Assembly (NCBI RefSeq): GCF_027116575.1
Contig: NZ_CP098252.1
Span: 2,221,713 to 2,285,712, forward strand
Length of the DNA stretch: 64,000 bases
Source: Oxalobacter aliiformigenes
GTDB taxonomy: Bacteria > Pseudomonadota > Gammaproteobacteria > Burkholderiales > Burkholderiaceae_D
Direction of reading: 5' to 3'
Part shown: piece after piece, positions 1 through 10,835 of the stretch
Layout: the number at the start of each line of letters is the position of its first letter
Numbering within the stretch: the stretch's first letter is position 1
Position numbers and translations under genes: made by a program
Notes under the pieces: generated by a model
Database searches by the model: none
What the model was told of the DNA's origin: nothing
The model's input: only the letters and a program-made list of their open reading frames with translations

Positions 1-965
1 CGTTAGCACCCGGTGTCTGTCTCCCAAGCTCGCACTCACTAGTATTCGGAGTTTGCAATGGTTTGGTAAGTCGCGATGACCCCCTAGCCATAACAGTGCT
101 CTACCCCTAGTGGTGATACTTGAGGCACTACCTAAATAGCTTTCGGAGAGAACCAGCTATCTCCAAGTTTGTTTAGCCTTTCACCCCTACCCACAGCTCA
201 TCCCCTAACTTTTCAACGTTAGTGGGTTCGGACCTCCAGTGCGTGTTACCGCACCTTCATCCTGGCCATGAGTAGATCACTTGGTTTCGGGTCTACACCC
301 AGCGACTTTCGCCCTGTTCGGACTCGATTTCTCTTCGGCTCCCCTATTCGGTTAACCTCGCCACTGAATGTAAGTCGCTGACCCATTATACAAAAGGTAC
401 GCAGTCACCCATGCAAGCACGGGCTCCTACTGTTTGTATGCACACGGTTTCAGGTTCTATTTCACTCCCCTCCCGGGGTTCTTTTCGCCTTTCCCTCACG
501 GTACTGGTTCACTATCGGTCGATTACGAGTATTTAGCCTTGGAGGATGGTCCCCCCATCTTCAGACAGGATTTCTCGTGTCCCGCCCTACTTGTCGCAAG
601 CCCAGTCCTGTTAGATGGATTTCGTGTACGGGACTATCACCCTGTTTCGTCATCCTTTCCAGAATGTTCCACTATCTCATCTCACTATCTCTTGCAGGCT
701 CTTCCCATTTCGCTCGCCACTACTTTGGGAATCTCGGTTGATTTCTTTTCCTGTAGTTACTTAGATGTTTCAGTTCACTACGTTCGCTTCAATAACCTAT
801 GGATTCAGTTATTGATGGCCAAAAGGCCGGGTTTCCCCATTCGGAAATCTGCGGATCAAAGTTTGTTTGCCAACTCCCCGCAGCTTATCGCAAGCTTCTA
901 CGTCCTTCATCGCCTGTAATCGCCAAGGCATCCACCCTGTGCACTTAGTCGCTTGTCTCTATAAC
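1..965 (-). rRNA. rrl: 23S ribosomal RNA, 5' portion (truncated by window edge)
   Basis: Large-subunit rRNA. The reverse strand begins near 965 with the usual 23S 5' end (AGCGACTAAGTGCAC, then GGTGGATGCC) and continues to the window edge, so only about the first third is present. It is the last gene of a standard 16S-Ile-Ala-23S operon read leftwards. Open frames seen on either strand here are not genes. Confidence 0.97.
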
Positions 966-1130
966 TTTGACTTCTCTTGCGAGAATCCGGTTATACAGTT
1001 GAGTTTACGTTGCCGTATCCAAAGCAATCGAACTTCTTGAGATCACTTCATATACTTCTGATTACAATCACTACCCATCCAATAATCTTCGGCTTCAATA
1101 TTCAGATTATTGGTGTTTTCTTACTTTTTT

Positions 1131-1149
1131 CCAGATTGTTAAAGAACTT
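1131..1149 (-). promoter_or_regulatory. boxA-like antitermination element in the tRNA-23S spacer
   Basis: The reverse strand reads GTTCTTTAACAATCTGG, close to the boxA sequence (TGCTCTTTAACA) recognised by NusB/NusE during rRNA antitermination. It lies about 70 bases after tRNA-Ala and 165 before 23S. A nearby 10-bp inverted repeat (CCAATAATCT ... AGATTATTGG, 1079-1113) is also in this spacer. Confidence 0.65.
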
Positions 1150-1217
1150 TTACTACCCTAGGTCTCTAAAAGACCAAATCAAACCGCTCTTTCCAAGAAC
1201 GTTTTGATTTGGCTTTT

Positions 1218-1293
1218 TGGTGGAGGTTGACGGGATCGAACCGACGACCCCCTGCTTGCAAAGCAGGTGCTCTCCCAGCTGAGCTAAACCCCC
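1218..1293 (-). tRNA. tRNA-Ala (anticodon UGC)
   Basis: The reverse strand gives a 76-nt cloverleaf: GGGGGTTTAGC at the 5' end, anticodon TGC in CTTTGCAAG, T-loop GGTTCGATCCC, and an encoded 3' CCA. It is the second tRNA of the rRNA spacer. Confidence 0.98.
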
Positions 1294-1300
1294 ATTTCCA

Positions 1301-1377
1301 TGGTGGGTCTGGTTGGTCTCGAACCAACGACCCCCGCGTTATCAACACGGTGCTCTAACCAACTGAGCTACAGACCC
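1301..1377 (-). tRNA. tRNA-Ile (anticodon GAU)
   Basis: The reverse strand gives a 77-nt cloverleaf starting GGGTCTGTAGCTCAG, with anticodon GAT in GTTGATAACG, T-loop GGTTCGAGACC and an encoded CCA. It is separated from tRNA-Ala by 7 bases and from 16S by about 96 bases. Confidence 0.98.
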
Positions 1378-1431
1378 TTTTGGATCAGTATCTCCGCTTT
1401 CTGCTCATACCGACCTGATGTCCTTGTTTGC

Positions 1432-1456
1432 AACAGATGATAAGTGTGAACGCTTG
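1432..1456 (-). repeat. 16S processing stem, 3' arm
   Basis: Downstream of 16S, this 25-base block is complementary to 3134-3158 upstream of 16S. The first 17 pairs (AACAGATGATAAGTGTG with its complement) are perfect, followed by 8 pairs including two G-U wobbles. This is the expected long-range stem cut by RNase III to release pre-16S. Confidence 0.8.
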
Positions 1457-1472
1457 CATCAAGGCTTTTCTC

Positions 1473-3006
<1,534 letters not shown>

Positions 3007-3133
3007 AATCTCTTGCTTTCGCATTCGAAGTCACATTTCTGTCACTTCTCGCTCTCAAAATACTGACAAGGTTCTTCTCTCGAAGTCCTTACTTTCTCTT
3101 GCGAACGTTTGTTTCTTTTCTTGCTCCTCTCAA

Positions 3134-3158
3134 CAAACGTCCACACTTATCATCTGTT
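3134..3158 (-). repeat. 16S processing stem, 5' arm
   Basis: Complement of the block at 1432-1456; together they close a 25-bp stem around pre-16S. It sits immediately after the leader boxA, the usual arrangement. Confidence 0.8.
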
Positions 3159-3160
3159 CT

Positions 3161-3172
3161 TTTTTAAAGATC
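3161..3172 (-). promoter_or_regulatory. boxA-like element in the 16S leader
   Basis: The reverse strand reads GATCTTTAAAAA, just before the 5' processing arm. Position and sequence fit the rrn leader antiterminator boxA bound by the Nus complex. Confidence 0.55.
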
Positions 3173-3237
3173 GTTTCGCTTCGACTACCTCTCAACCTTT
3201 GATAAAGCGTTTTGTTTATCTCCAGCAGAGAAATGAA

Positions 3238-3266
3238 ATTATGAACCTCTTCTTATCTCCCGTCAA
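3238..3266 (-). promoter_or_regulatory. rrn promoter (proximal)
   Basis: On the reverse strand a TTGACG -35 box is followed, after exactly 17 bases, by a CATAAT -10 box. The start would lie near 3231, giving a leader of about 225 nt to 16S. Confidence 0.75.
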
Positions 3267-3355
3267 GCCCTTTTTTCACTTTTCTCAAACTCCCCCCAAA
3301 AAAACACTTGACTTCTTTTCCCTCACTGTCACTTCCAGTGCAGCGGAAAAGTAAA

Positions 3356-3384
3356 ATTTTCCTCGCAGTTCTCTATAGTGTCAA
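3356..3384 (-). promoter_or_regulatory. Possible upstream rrn promoter
   Basis: On the reverse strand a perfect TTGACA is followed at 17 bases by GAAAAT, a weak -10. Tandem rrn promoters are common; this one is uncertain because of the poor -10. Confidence 0.4.
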
Positions 3385-3605
3385 TACCTTTCATTTCTAT
3401 CTGCATCATCGCGTCACATTTTTGCACTTTTCTTGCTTTCAATCCGGAAAATATTCTGGCGGCCTTTTTCACCCTATAGATACTCATCCCTGTTCTAGAG
3501 GACGACAAGCAAAGATTGACATCAAATGGAAAGTTGATAAAGTGTCTGCCAGACAGTCATCAAGACATCTCTCTAATTTTCAGCATATTTTCAGAAAGTA
3601 TTTTC

Positions 3606-4697
3606 ATGAGTTTGAAATGCGGCATCGTTGGTTTGCCTAATGTTGGCAAATCCACTCTTTTTAATGCACTAACCAAAGCAGGAATTCCCGCGGAAAACTA
3701 TCCTTTTTGTACAATCGAGCCGAATGTCGGTATTGTCGAAGTTCCTGACCCCAGACTGAATGAATTGGCAAATATCGTAAAACCGGAAAGAATTGTTCCT
3801 GCTGTTGTCGAGTTTGTCGATATTGCAGGACTCGTCGCCGGGGCATCCAAGGGTGAGGGTCTGGGCAATCAGTTTCTTGCACATATTCGCGAGACGGATG
3901 CCATCGTACAGGTTGTACGCTGTTTTCAAAACGATAATGTCGTACACGTTGCGGGCAAGGTCGATCCACTCAGCGACATTTCCGTTATTCAGACAGAACT
4001 GGCTCTGGCCGATTTAAACACTGTCGAAAGAGTCATCCAGAGAGAAATCAAAAAGGCCGGAGCCGGCAATAAAGAATCAGCCCGGTTATGTGAATTGCTT
4101 GAAAAAGTGGCTGCACACCTGAACAAGGCAGAACCTGTCAGATCCCTGGGACTTGACAAGGAACAAATGGAATTGATTCGCCCGCTTTGCCTGATAACAG
4201 CCAAGCCGACAATGTATGTCGCCAATGTTTCAGATGATGGCTTTACCGACAATCCGCTGCTGGATCAATTGACGCAATATGCAGAATCACAAAACGCTCC
4301 GATCGTAACGATCTGTGCCGCCATTGAATCGGAAATCGTTGAACTGCCCGAGGAAGATCGCGCTGAATTCCTGTCAGACATGGGAATGGAAGAACCCGGA
4401 CTTAACCGGCTTATTCGGGCCGCATTCAAACTGCTCGGGCTACAAACCTATTTTACAGCAGGAATCAAGGAAGTACGCGCCTGGACAATTCACATTGGTG
4501 ATACCGCCCCGAAAGCTGCTGGAGTCATTCATACCGACTTCGAACGCGGATTCATTCGTGCGCAAACCATTTCCTTTGATGACTATATCACGTGCAAAGG
4601 AGAAACGGGCGCCAAGGAAGCAGGAAAAATGCGGGCGGAAGGAAAAGACTATATCGTGAAAGATGGCGATGTACTGAATTTCCTGTTTAATGTCTAG
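3606..4697 (+). CDS. ychF: Redox-regulated ATPase YchF (Obg family)
   Basis: Translation-associated P-loop protein of 363 residues, the family's usual length. Walker A is GLPNVGKST at residues 9-17, G3 is [17 protein letters not shown] near residue 72, and the G4 position reads NVSD instead of the GTP-specific NKxD, consistent with the ATP preference known for YchF. A C-terminal TGS domain covers roughly residues 280-363. The frame is open upstream, but ATG at 3606 ([10 protein letters not shown]) matches family N-termini and has AGAAAG upstream. Monocistronic, transcribed away from rrn and ending in a bidirectional terminator. Confidence 0.97.
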   Translation: MSLKCGIVGLPNVGKSTLFNALTKAGIPAENYPFCTIEPNVGIVEVPDPRLNELANIVKPERIVPAVVEFVDIAGLVAGASKGEGLGNQFLAHIRETDAIVQVVRCFQNDNVVHVAGKVDPLSDISVIQTELALADLNTVERVIQREIKKAGAGNKESARLCELLEKVAAHLNKAEPVRSLGLDKEQMELIRPLCLITAKPTMYVANVSDDGFTDNPLLDQLTQYAESQNAPIVTICAAIESEIVELPEEDRAEFLSDMGMEEPGLNRLIRAAFKLLGLQTYFTAGIKEVRAWTIHIGDTAPKAAGVIHTDFERGFIRAQTISFDDYITCKGETGAKEAGKMRAEGKDYIVKDGDVLNFLFNV

Positions 4698-4699
4698 AG

Positions 4700-4730
4700 A
4701 AAAACCGGTGACAAGTTACCACCGGTTTTT
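4700..4730. terminator. Bidirectional terminator between ychF and the ferredoxin gene
   Basis: Stem AAAAACCGGTG / CACCGGTTTTT with a 9-base loop, flanked by A and T runs, so it can serve both convergent genes. It abuts the ferredoxin stop codon. Confidence 0.9.
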
Positions 4731-4982
4731 CTACTTGCCACTGGTCACCCGGAGAAACTTTTCCATCAATTGCTCGGGCGTTTCCACGCAATCGGGATTA
4801 TTAACAATACAATCCATCGGACACACCTGCTTGCATTGCGGTTCTTCGTAATGACCCACACATTCCGTGCATTTGTTGACGTCGATTTCACATATTTTCC
4901 TGCCCAAAGTAATGGCTTCATTCGGGCATTCCGGCACGCATATATCGCAACAGATGCAATCTTTCGTAATTAATAGCGCCAT
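4731..4982 (-). CDS. yfhL: YfhL-type 2[4Fe-4S] ferredoxin
   Basis: Small electron carrier of 83 residues. The first cluster motif is CxxCxxCxxxCP at residues 9-20 (CICCDICVPECP). The second cluster is the extended type with a short insertion (CTEC ... QCKQVCP), as in YfhL/Fdx ferredoxins of proteobacteria. It lies downstream of coaD in the same direction, a common betaproteobacterial pairing. Its redox partner cannot be told from the sequence. Confidence 0.92.
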   Translation of the reverse strand: MALLITKDCICCDICVPECPNEAITLGRKICEIDVNKCTECVGHYEEPQCKQVCPMDCIVNNPDCVETPEQLMEKFLRVTSGK

Positions 4983-5031
4983 CTATTCCTCAAACACCTT
5001 CAGGTTAACGACTGACCAGAAGCTATTAATC

Positions 5032-5562
<531 letters not shown>

Positions 5563-6210
5563 TCAAGATGGACTTAATGCCTTCATTTCAAGCAGATGAT
5601 AATAAACCTGTCCAGCCCGCCCTTCTCGAATAATTTGCAAACCGGGTACACTGTCCTCCATCCAGAAACGAAGTTTCTCATTCGTAACGGCCTCATTGGA
5701 TTCAACATAAACCAACCCCTTGCTTGCCAATAACCGGACACAAAGAGGCAAAACACGCGGCAACAAGTCTTTTTGAAAGGGAGGGTCAAGAAAGATCAGA
5801 TCGAATTTTCTATCTGTCCGGGCAAGCTGGCCTGAAAATTTCAGCGCATCGGCACAATAAATGGAAACCTGAACTGCATTCAGTTTCTTTTTGATAACCT
5901 GCAATTGCGCGCAAGCAGTACCATTTTCTTCTATCATGGTTACATGCGCCAGCCCTCTGCTGGCCGCTTCGAACCCCAGCGCCCCCGTACCGGCAAAAAG
6001 ATCCAGACAATTCATACGACCGAACCCGTTTCCCCGCAAATGCACCAGCCAGTTAAACAGCGTCTCCCGAACCCGTTCGGATGTCGGCCGCAATCCGTCC
6101 ACATCGGCAACGGCAAGCGGGGTACGTTTCCACATCCCGCCGACAATACGCACCTTGTGTTCCGGCTTTTTCACGGAAAGTTTGCCACCCTTTTGTTTCA
6201 CGGGACTCAT
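5563..6210 (-). CDS. rsmD: 16S rRNA (guanine966-N2)-methyltransferase RsmD
   Basis: Methylates G966 of 16S rRNA during 30S assembly. 215 residues, slightly longer than E. coli RsmD because of a basic N-terminal stretch. The SAM motif is LDLFAGTGALGFEA and the catalytic motif is LIFLDPPF (DPPF-type). The rsmD-coaD order is conserved widely. Start ATG at 6210 has no strong ribosome-binding site; an in-frame start within the first 15 residues is possible. Confidence 0.94.
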   Translation of the reverse strand: MSPVKQKGGKLSVKKPEHKVRIVGGMWKRTPLAVADVDGLRPTSERVRETLFNWLVHLRGNGFGRMNCLDLFAGTGALGFEAASRGLAHVTMIEENGTACAQLQVIKKKLNAVQVSIYCADALKFSGQLARTDRKFDLIFLDPPFQKDLLPRVLPLCVRLLASKGLVYVESNEAVTNEKLRFWMEDSVPGLQIIREGRAGQVYYHLLEMKALSPS

Positions 6211-6253
6211 CTTCTGATTGCACCTGGCCTGAAATCCGTTTTTTATTCACTCA

Positions 6254-7603
6254 TCATTCACCGACGACAACCGTAACCATTTTGTCGGCGGAAAGCTTTC
6301 GATTCATCGCGGCCTTGACATCAGCGACCGATATACGCTTGACATTCTCTGTCCAGGTATCCAGATAATCGAGAGGCAAACGATAATAGCCGATCATGGA
6401 AATCAATTCCAATATTTTCCGGTTGTTGTCCATCTGCATAGCAAAGCTGTTGACAAGATGATCTTTTGCCGCTTGCAGTTCCACTTCAGAAGGACCATTC
6501 TGCAAAAATGCAACCCATGTTGAATTGACAACCTTTAATGCTTCCCCGACCTGTTTTTTTTCTGTTTGCAGACCAATGATGAAAGGCCCTTCCTGCAACA
6601 TGGGCTGAAATTTGCTGTAAACACTATACGATAATCCCCTTTTTTCCCGGACCTCCTGCATGAGTCTGGAAGAGAAACCGCCCCCACCCAGAATATAATT
6701 TCCTACCGTCAAAGCAAAAAAGTCAGGATCTCCTCGCTTGACGGCAGGCATCCCGAGCAAAACATGTGCCTGAGTAGCCGGATGCGAAATGGAATCGGTT
6801 TTGCTGGTGACCGGCCGGATTTCAGGCAACACCGGCAACTCCTGATGTGATGTTTGCAGGTTTTTGCTGATTTCATCCGCAATCGCTCTGGCACGGTTTT
6901 GGTCAACATCGCCGACAATACTGATAACTGCCCGATTGGCCACATAATGGGTTTTATGGAAATTGACGAGATCATTACGTGTTATAGACATCACCGATTC
7001 CGGGGTAGGACTTCTTCCATACGGATGGTCAATATATAGATCCCGTTTGAAAGTCTTCGCCGCAATCGATTCAGGTCTGGTCAGCTCTTCCCTGAGCGAG
7101 GCGACAAGCCGTACCTTGTCTCGTTCAAGCAATTCTTCAGGAAACGACGGCCTTGACAAAAACCGGGACATCATTTGAATAACATCATCCGATTCAGCCT
7201 GTCCAGACAAAACACGCAAGGTATATCCTGCCCGATCCATACCCGATTTGCCGCCATGCAATGCTCCCGCATCGGCGAAAGCATCAAGAATCCGCGACTC
7301 AGAGACATTATTTCCATCGGGAGACAAAATACCCTTATCCAGCGAGCCATTGGCGAGTGCTGCCAGACCAATCTTGTCTGCCGGATCACGACGGGAACCC
7401 GCATCGAATTCAACACTGATATCCAGAACCGGAATAGCATGTGTTTCAACAAACAACACTTTCGCACCATTTGCTGTTGTCCACTGCTGAATTGGCATGG
7501 CAGCCAATGCTGGCAAATTAATACACCCACAACCCAATACGCCAATAAACAGAAAACCGGCAAACTTCAGCTTGAATACTTTTTCAAGGATTTTTGTTTT
7601 CAT
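6254..7603 (-). CDS. M16 family zinc-protease-like protein, motif-less partner
   Basis: Pitrilysin/processing-peptidase fold protein, about 449 residues. It lacks the HxxEH zinc site: the equivalent segment reads AALANGSLDKG. The remaining M16 fold is clear (GVRGLS-type substrate-binding region near EKRGLSYSVYS; C-terminal M16 domain). The N-terminus has a secretion signal with a possible lipobox (VLGC) or an ALA-A cleavage site. Start ATG at 7603 is preferred over an upstream GTG at 7642. It probably forms a heterodimer with the active M16 protein directly upstream. Confidence 0.9.
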   Translation of the reverse strand: MKTKILEKVFKLKFAGFLFIGVLGCGCINLPALAAMPIQQWTTANGAKVLFVETHAIPVLDISVEFDAGSRRDPADKIGLAALANGSLDKGILSPDGNNVSESRILDAFADAGALHGGKSGMDRAGYTLRVLSGQAESDDVIQMMSRFLSRPSFPEELLERDKVRLVASLREELTRPESIAAKTFKRDLYIDHPYGRSPTPESVMSITRNDLVNFHKTHYVANRAVISIVGDVDQNRARAIADEISKNLQTSHQELPVLPEIRPVTSKTDSISHPATQAHVLLGMPAVKRGDPDFFALTVGNYILGGGGFSSRLMQEVREKRGLSYSVYSKFQPMLQEGPFIIGLQTEKKQVGEALKVVNSTWVAFLQNGPSEVELQAAKDHLVNSFAMQMDNNRKILELISMIGYYRLPLDYLDTWTENVKRISVADVKAAMNRKLSADKMVTVVVGE

Positions 7604-7642
7604 ATCAAATGCTTCATACAAGATATTCTGAATCACGGCCAC

Positions 7643-8989
7643 TCATTTAACCTTTGTATCAGGCAAAACCTCAGGAACAAGTGTTGCGACTGTCAATGCA
7701 TTGTCCGTGAAATATTTTTGCGCCACTCGCTGTACCTGTTGAGGAGTCACCTCCTTGAGCTTCCCGATAACATGGTCAATCCGTTTCTGACCGATGCCGG
7801 TCATTTCAAAAACACCGATTTCCATTGCCTGTCCGAACATTGAATCGCGTTTGTAAATCTGCGACGAAATCAACTGCATCTTCACCCGTTGCAATTCCTC
7901 CATGGTTATACCATGCTTCGCAATACTGGCAACTTCATGACGCAAACGCTTTTCCAGCTCGTCAACCGTCACACCTTTTGCAGGAATCCCTTGTAACACA
8001 AACAATGCCGGACCACGCGACAGGGCGGAATAATCTGTCCCGACCGACAGCGCTATCCGTTCCTTGCGCACCAAAGAAGCTGGAAGCCGTGCATTATCGT
8101 AGCCATCCAGAACAGAAGCCAGCACATCGAGTGCATAAACATCGTCATCTTTTTCGACATCTCTCAAAGCCGGGACCTTATAAGCCAGTACGACCATCGG
8201 ATTTTCTGCAGGTGCGGAAACAGCAACCCGCTTAGGACCAAGCTGCTCCGGTTCCAGCTGGGGTTTGACCGGAACAATTTTTTTAGGCCGGATCTTGCCA
8301 AAATACTTATTCGCCATATTCCTGACTGCAAAGGCATCGACATCACCGACGACAACCATGATCGCATTATTCGGTGCATACCATCTTTCATACCAGTTTC
8401 TGGCATCCTCAACAGTCATATTCTGCAAATCGTTCATCCAGCCGATAACCGGCCAATGATACGGATGGGCGACAAAGGCTGCCGCTCTTAATGCTTCATC
8501 GACACGTCCTTCCGGCTGGTCATCCGTTCTCCAGCGTCGTTCTTCCATGACGACGCGGATTTCCTTCTCGAAATCCGAATTCGCGAACTGCAGATTACTC
8601 ATGCGATCCGCTTCCATTTCCATCATTTTCTCAAGACTGTTTTTGGGGATCTGCTGAAAATAAGCCGTGTAATCAGTATTGGTAAAAGCATTGTCTTTAC
8701 CTCCGAGCTTTGCGACCGTCTTGCTCAGGCTACCTTCGGGATACTTCGGTGTCCCCTTGAACATCATATGCTCAAGAACATGCGCGACGCCTGTTGTTCC
8801 ATTCGTTTCATCCATCGATCCGGTACGATACCAGACCATATGCACAGCTACCGGAGCCCGATGGTCTTCCTTGACAATGATTTTCATACCGTTTTCAAGA
8901 TAAAACTCTTTTGCCGGTTCGGCATATGCCCCGTTTTGTACACAGAACAGGACAAACATCAGACCATAGAAAAATTTTCGAATTTTCAT
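7643..8989 (-). CDS. M16 family zinc metallopeptidase, active subunit
   Basis: Secreted zinc protease of 448 residues with a signal peptide (cleavage after AYA near residue 23). The inverted zinc motif HVLEH is intact near residue 70, with the downstream metal-ligand glutamate in the following helix (EADRMSNLQF region). It is followed closely by the motif-less M16 gene, the usual active/inactive pair of bacterial two-gene M16 systems. Substrate unknown. Divergent from ftsY. Confidence 0.93.
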   Translation of the reverse strand: MKIRKFFYGLMFVLFCVQNGAYAEPAKEFYLENGMKIIVKEDHRAPVAVHMVWYRTGSMDETNGTTGVAHVLEHMMFKGTPKYPEGSLSKTVAKLGGKDNAFTNTDYTAYFQQIPKNSLEKMMEMEADRMSNLQFANSDFEKEIRVVMEERRWRTDDQPEGRVDEALRAAAFVAHPYHWPVIGWMNDLQNMTVEDARNWYERWYAPNNAIMVVVGDVDAFAVRNMANKYFGKIRPKKIVPVKPQLEPEQLGPKRVAVSAPAENPMVVLAYKVPALRDVEKDDDVYALDVLASVLDGYDNARLPASLVRKERIALSVGTDYSALSRGPALFVLQGIPAKGVTVDELEKRLRHEVASIAKHGITMEELQRVKMQLISSQIYKRDSMFGQAMEIGVFEMTGIGQKRIDHVIGKLKEVTPQQVQRVAQKYFTDNALTVATLVPEVLPDTKVK

Positions 8990-9069
8990 ATTTACAGCTC
9001 TGCTAAAATGACAGTATCGACAGGCCTCAAAATTTGGCTTCTAACTTCAGTTTATTAAGATGGTTTCCA

Positions 9070-10134
9070 ATGTTCAGCTTTTTCAAAAAGAAAACCGACG
9101 TCACCAAGACAAAAGAAGAAATCAGCAAACCGGTCTTGTCAGACGACACACATGAAACATCCGCTATTTCGGAGTCGTCTGCACCTGATGCTGCCAATAT
9201 AGAGACTTCCCAGGCCATTGCCAAGCCGGAAGAAGAAAAAAAACAGTCCTGGCTGACTCGTCTCAAAGCAGGGCTCGCCAGAACTTCCGCCAATCTGAAT
9301 ATTTTTGGTGGAACGAAAATCGATGAAGAACTGTTTGAAGAACTCGAAACGGCTCTTCTCGTTTCCGATGTGGGACTTCCTGCCACGGAATATCTTCTGG
9401 ATACCCTTCGAAAAAAAGTCAGGGAAGAACATTTGACGCAACCTTCGGAAATCAAGGCCGAACTGGCCAAATTGTTGACAGGACTATTAGCCCCTCTTCA
9501 GAAAAGTCTTGAAATAGGAAGGCATTCTCCCTTAATTGTCATGATGACGGGAGTAAACGGTGCCGGCAAAACGACAACAATCGGTAAACTCGCCAGACAT
9601 CTCCAGAACAACAACCAGACCGTCCTGCTGGCAGCAGGCGATACTTTCCGCGCAGCGGCACGTGAACAGCTTGCAGTCTGGGGGAATCGGAACCAGATCA
9701 CCGTCATTGCCCAGGAATCCGGCGATCCGGCAGCTGTCGCTTTCGATGCAGTCCAGTCAGCCAAAGCGAAAAATATCGACGTCGTTATGGTGGACACGGC
9801 AGGCCGCTTGCCGACCCAACTACACCTAATGGAAGAACTCAGGAAAATCAAACGGGTCATCGGAAAAGGAATGGATGAAGCGCCTCATGAAATCATACTT
9901 GTCATCGATGGCAACACCGGACAGAATGCACTTGCCCAGGTCAAGGCATTTGACGAGGCACTGGGACTGACCGGTCTGATCGTTACCAAGCTGGATGGCA
10001 CACCCAAAGGAGGCATTCTTGCGGCAATCGCGAAAAATCATCCTGTTCCCGTCTATTTCATTGGCGTAGGTGAAAAAATCGAAGACCTCCAGCCGTTTGT
10101 TGCGGAAGAATTCTCCAATGCGTTGCTGAGCTGA
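9070..10134 (+). CDS. ftsY: Signal recognition particle receptor FtsY
   Basis: GTPase that docks SRP-ribosome complexes at the inner membrane. 354 residues from ATG at 9070 (MFSFFKKK); a TTG 12 codons earlier is less likely. A charged N-terminal A domain (about 60 residues) precedes the NG domain: G1 GVNGAGKTTTIGKLA, G3 DTAGRLP, G4 TKLDGTPKGG. First gene of ftsY-ftsE-ftsX, 2 bases before ftsE. Confidence 0.98.
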   Translation: MFSFFKKKTDVTKTKEEISKPVLSDDTHETSAISESSAPDAANIETSQAIAKPEEEKKQSWLTRLKAGLARTSANLNIFGGTKIDEELFEELETALLVSDVGLPATEYLLDTLRKKVREEHLTQPSEIKAELAKLLTGLLAPLQKSLEIGRHSPLIVMMTGVNGAGKTTTIGKLARHLQNNNQTVLLAAGDTFRAAAREQLAVWGNRNQITVIAQESGDPAAVAFDAVQSAKAKNIDVVMVDTAGRLPTQLHLMEELRKIKRVIGKGMDEAPHEIILVIDGNTGQNALAQVKAFDEALGLTGLIVTKLDGTPKGGILAAIAKNHPVPVYFIGVGEKIEDLQPFVAEEFSNALLS

Positions 10135-10136
10135 AA

Positions 10137-10835
10137 ATGAGTGCGATGATCCAATTCCAGAATGTATCCAAATGTTATCCGGACGACATTATCGCGGTAC
10201 AGGATATCAACCTGACGATCGAACAGGGCGAATATGTCTTTCTCTCGGGTCCTTCCGGAGCCGGAAAGTCGACGCTTCTCAAAATGATCGCTGCCATTGA
10301 ACGGCCGGACACGGGAACCCTGACAGTCAATGGACAGGAAATCGGTCAGCTCAGGCCAGCTGGAATCCCGTTTTTGAGACGTAATCTGGGACTGATTCTC
10401 CAGCAGCAGCATCTGCTGGAAGACAGGACCATTCTGGAAAATGTCATGTTGCCGTTAAATGTGACGGGAGTGGAACAAACCGAAGCGAAATTTCGTGCCC
10501 GTGCAGCGCTGGAGAAAGTCGGACTGTCAAACCGTGCCGACTCACTTCCACTTGCCCTATCCGAAGGAGAACAGCAACGTGTCGCCGTCGCACGTGCGAT
10601 CGTCAACCGCCCCCAGATCATTCTGGCTGATGAACCGACAGCCAATCTGGATAAGCCGAATGCAGACAAAGTCATTGAGGCAATTACCTTTTTCCAGTCA
10701 GCCGGAGTAACCTGCATTATTGCAACGCATGACGAAAGCCTTTTCACCAAGGCCAACCGAGTCATTTATCTTGATCACGGCAAACTCAGTCATATCGATC
10801 AAATGGATGGTAAAAAGCATGAAAATCTGGTTTAG
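10137..10835 (+). CDS. ftsE: Cell division ABC transporter ATPase FtsE
   Basis: ATPase of the FtsEX complex that couples the divisome to peptidoglycan hydrolase activation. 232 residues. Walker A GPSGAGKST near residue 38, signature LSEGEQQRV, Walker B IILADEPTANLD, and a switch histidine in ATHDE. The usual signature is LSGGEQQRV; here the first G is E. Its 3' end overlaps the ftsX start by 17 bases, suggesting translational coupling. Confidence 0.97.
   Translation: MSAMIQFQNVSKCYPDDIIAVQDINLTIEQGEYVFLSGPSGAGKSTLLKMIAAIERPDTGTLTVNGQEIGQLRPAGIPFLRRNLGLILQQQHLLEDRTILENVMLPLNVTGVEQTEAKFRARAALEKVGLSNRADSLPLALSEGEQQRVAVARAIVNRPQIILADEPTANLDKPNADKVIEAITFFQSAGVTCIIATHDESLFTKANRVIYLDHGKLSHIDQMDGKKHENLV

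Larger units (their letters stand above)
3007..3605. other. Divergent intergenic region: rrn leader and promoters
   Basis: About 600 bases between 16S (leftward) and ychF (rightward). It holds the rrn leader with a boxA-like element, the processing-stem arm and two promoter-like sequences, listed separately. No protein gene is supported; its open frames are short, T-rich and lack family resemblance. Confidence 0.8.

Noticed and set aside
434..919. Open frame of 161 codons on the plus strand
   Set aside because: It is antisense to the 5' part of 23S rRNA; conserved rRNA sequence explains it fully.
7175..7843. Open frame of 222 codons on the plus strand
   Set aside because: Antisense across two M16 peptidase genes; Cys-rich translation without any family pattern.
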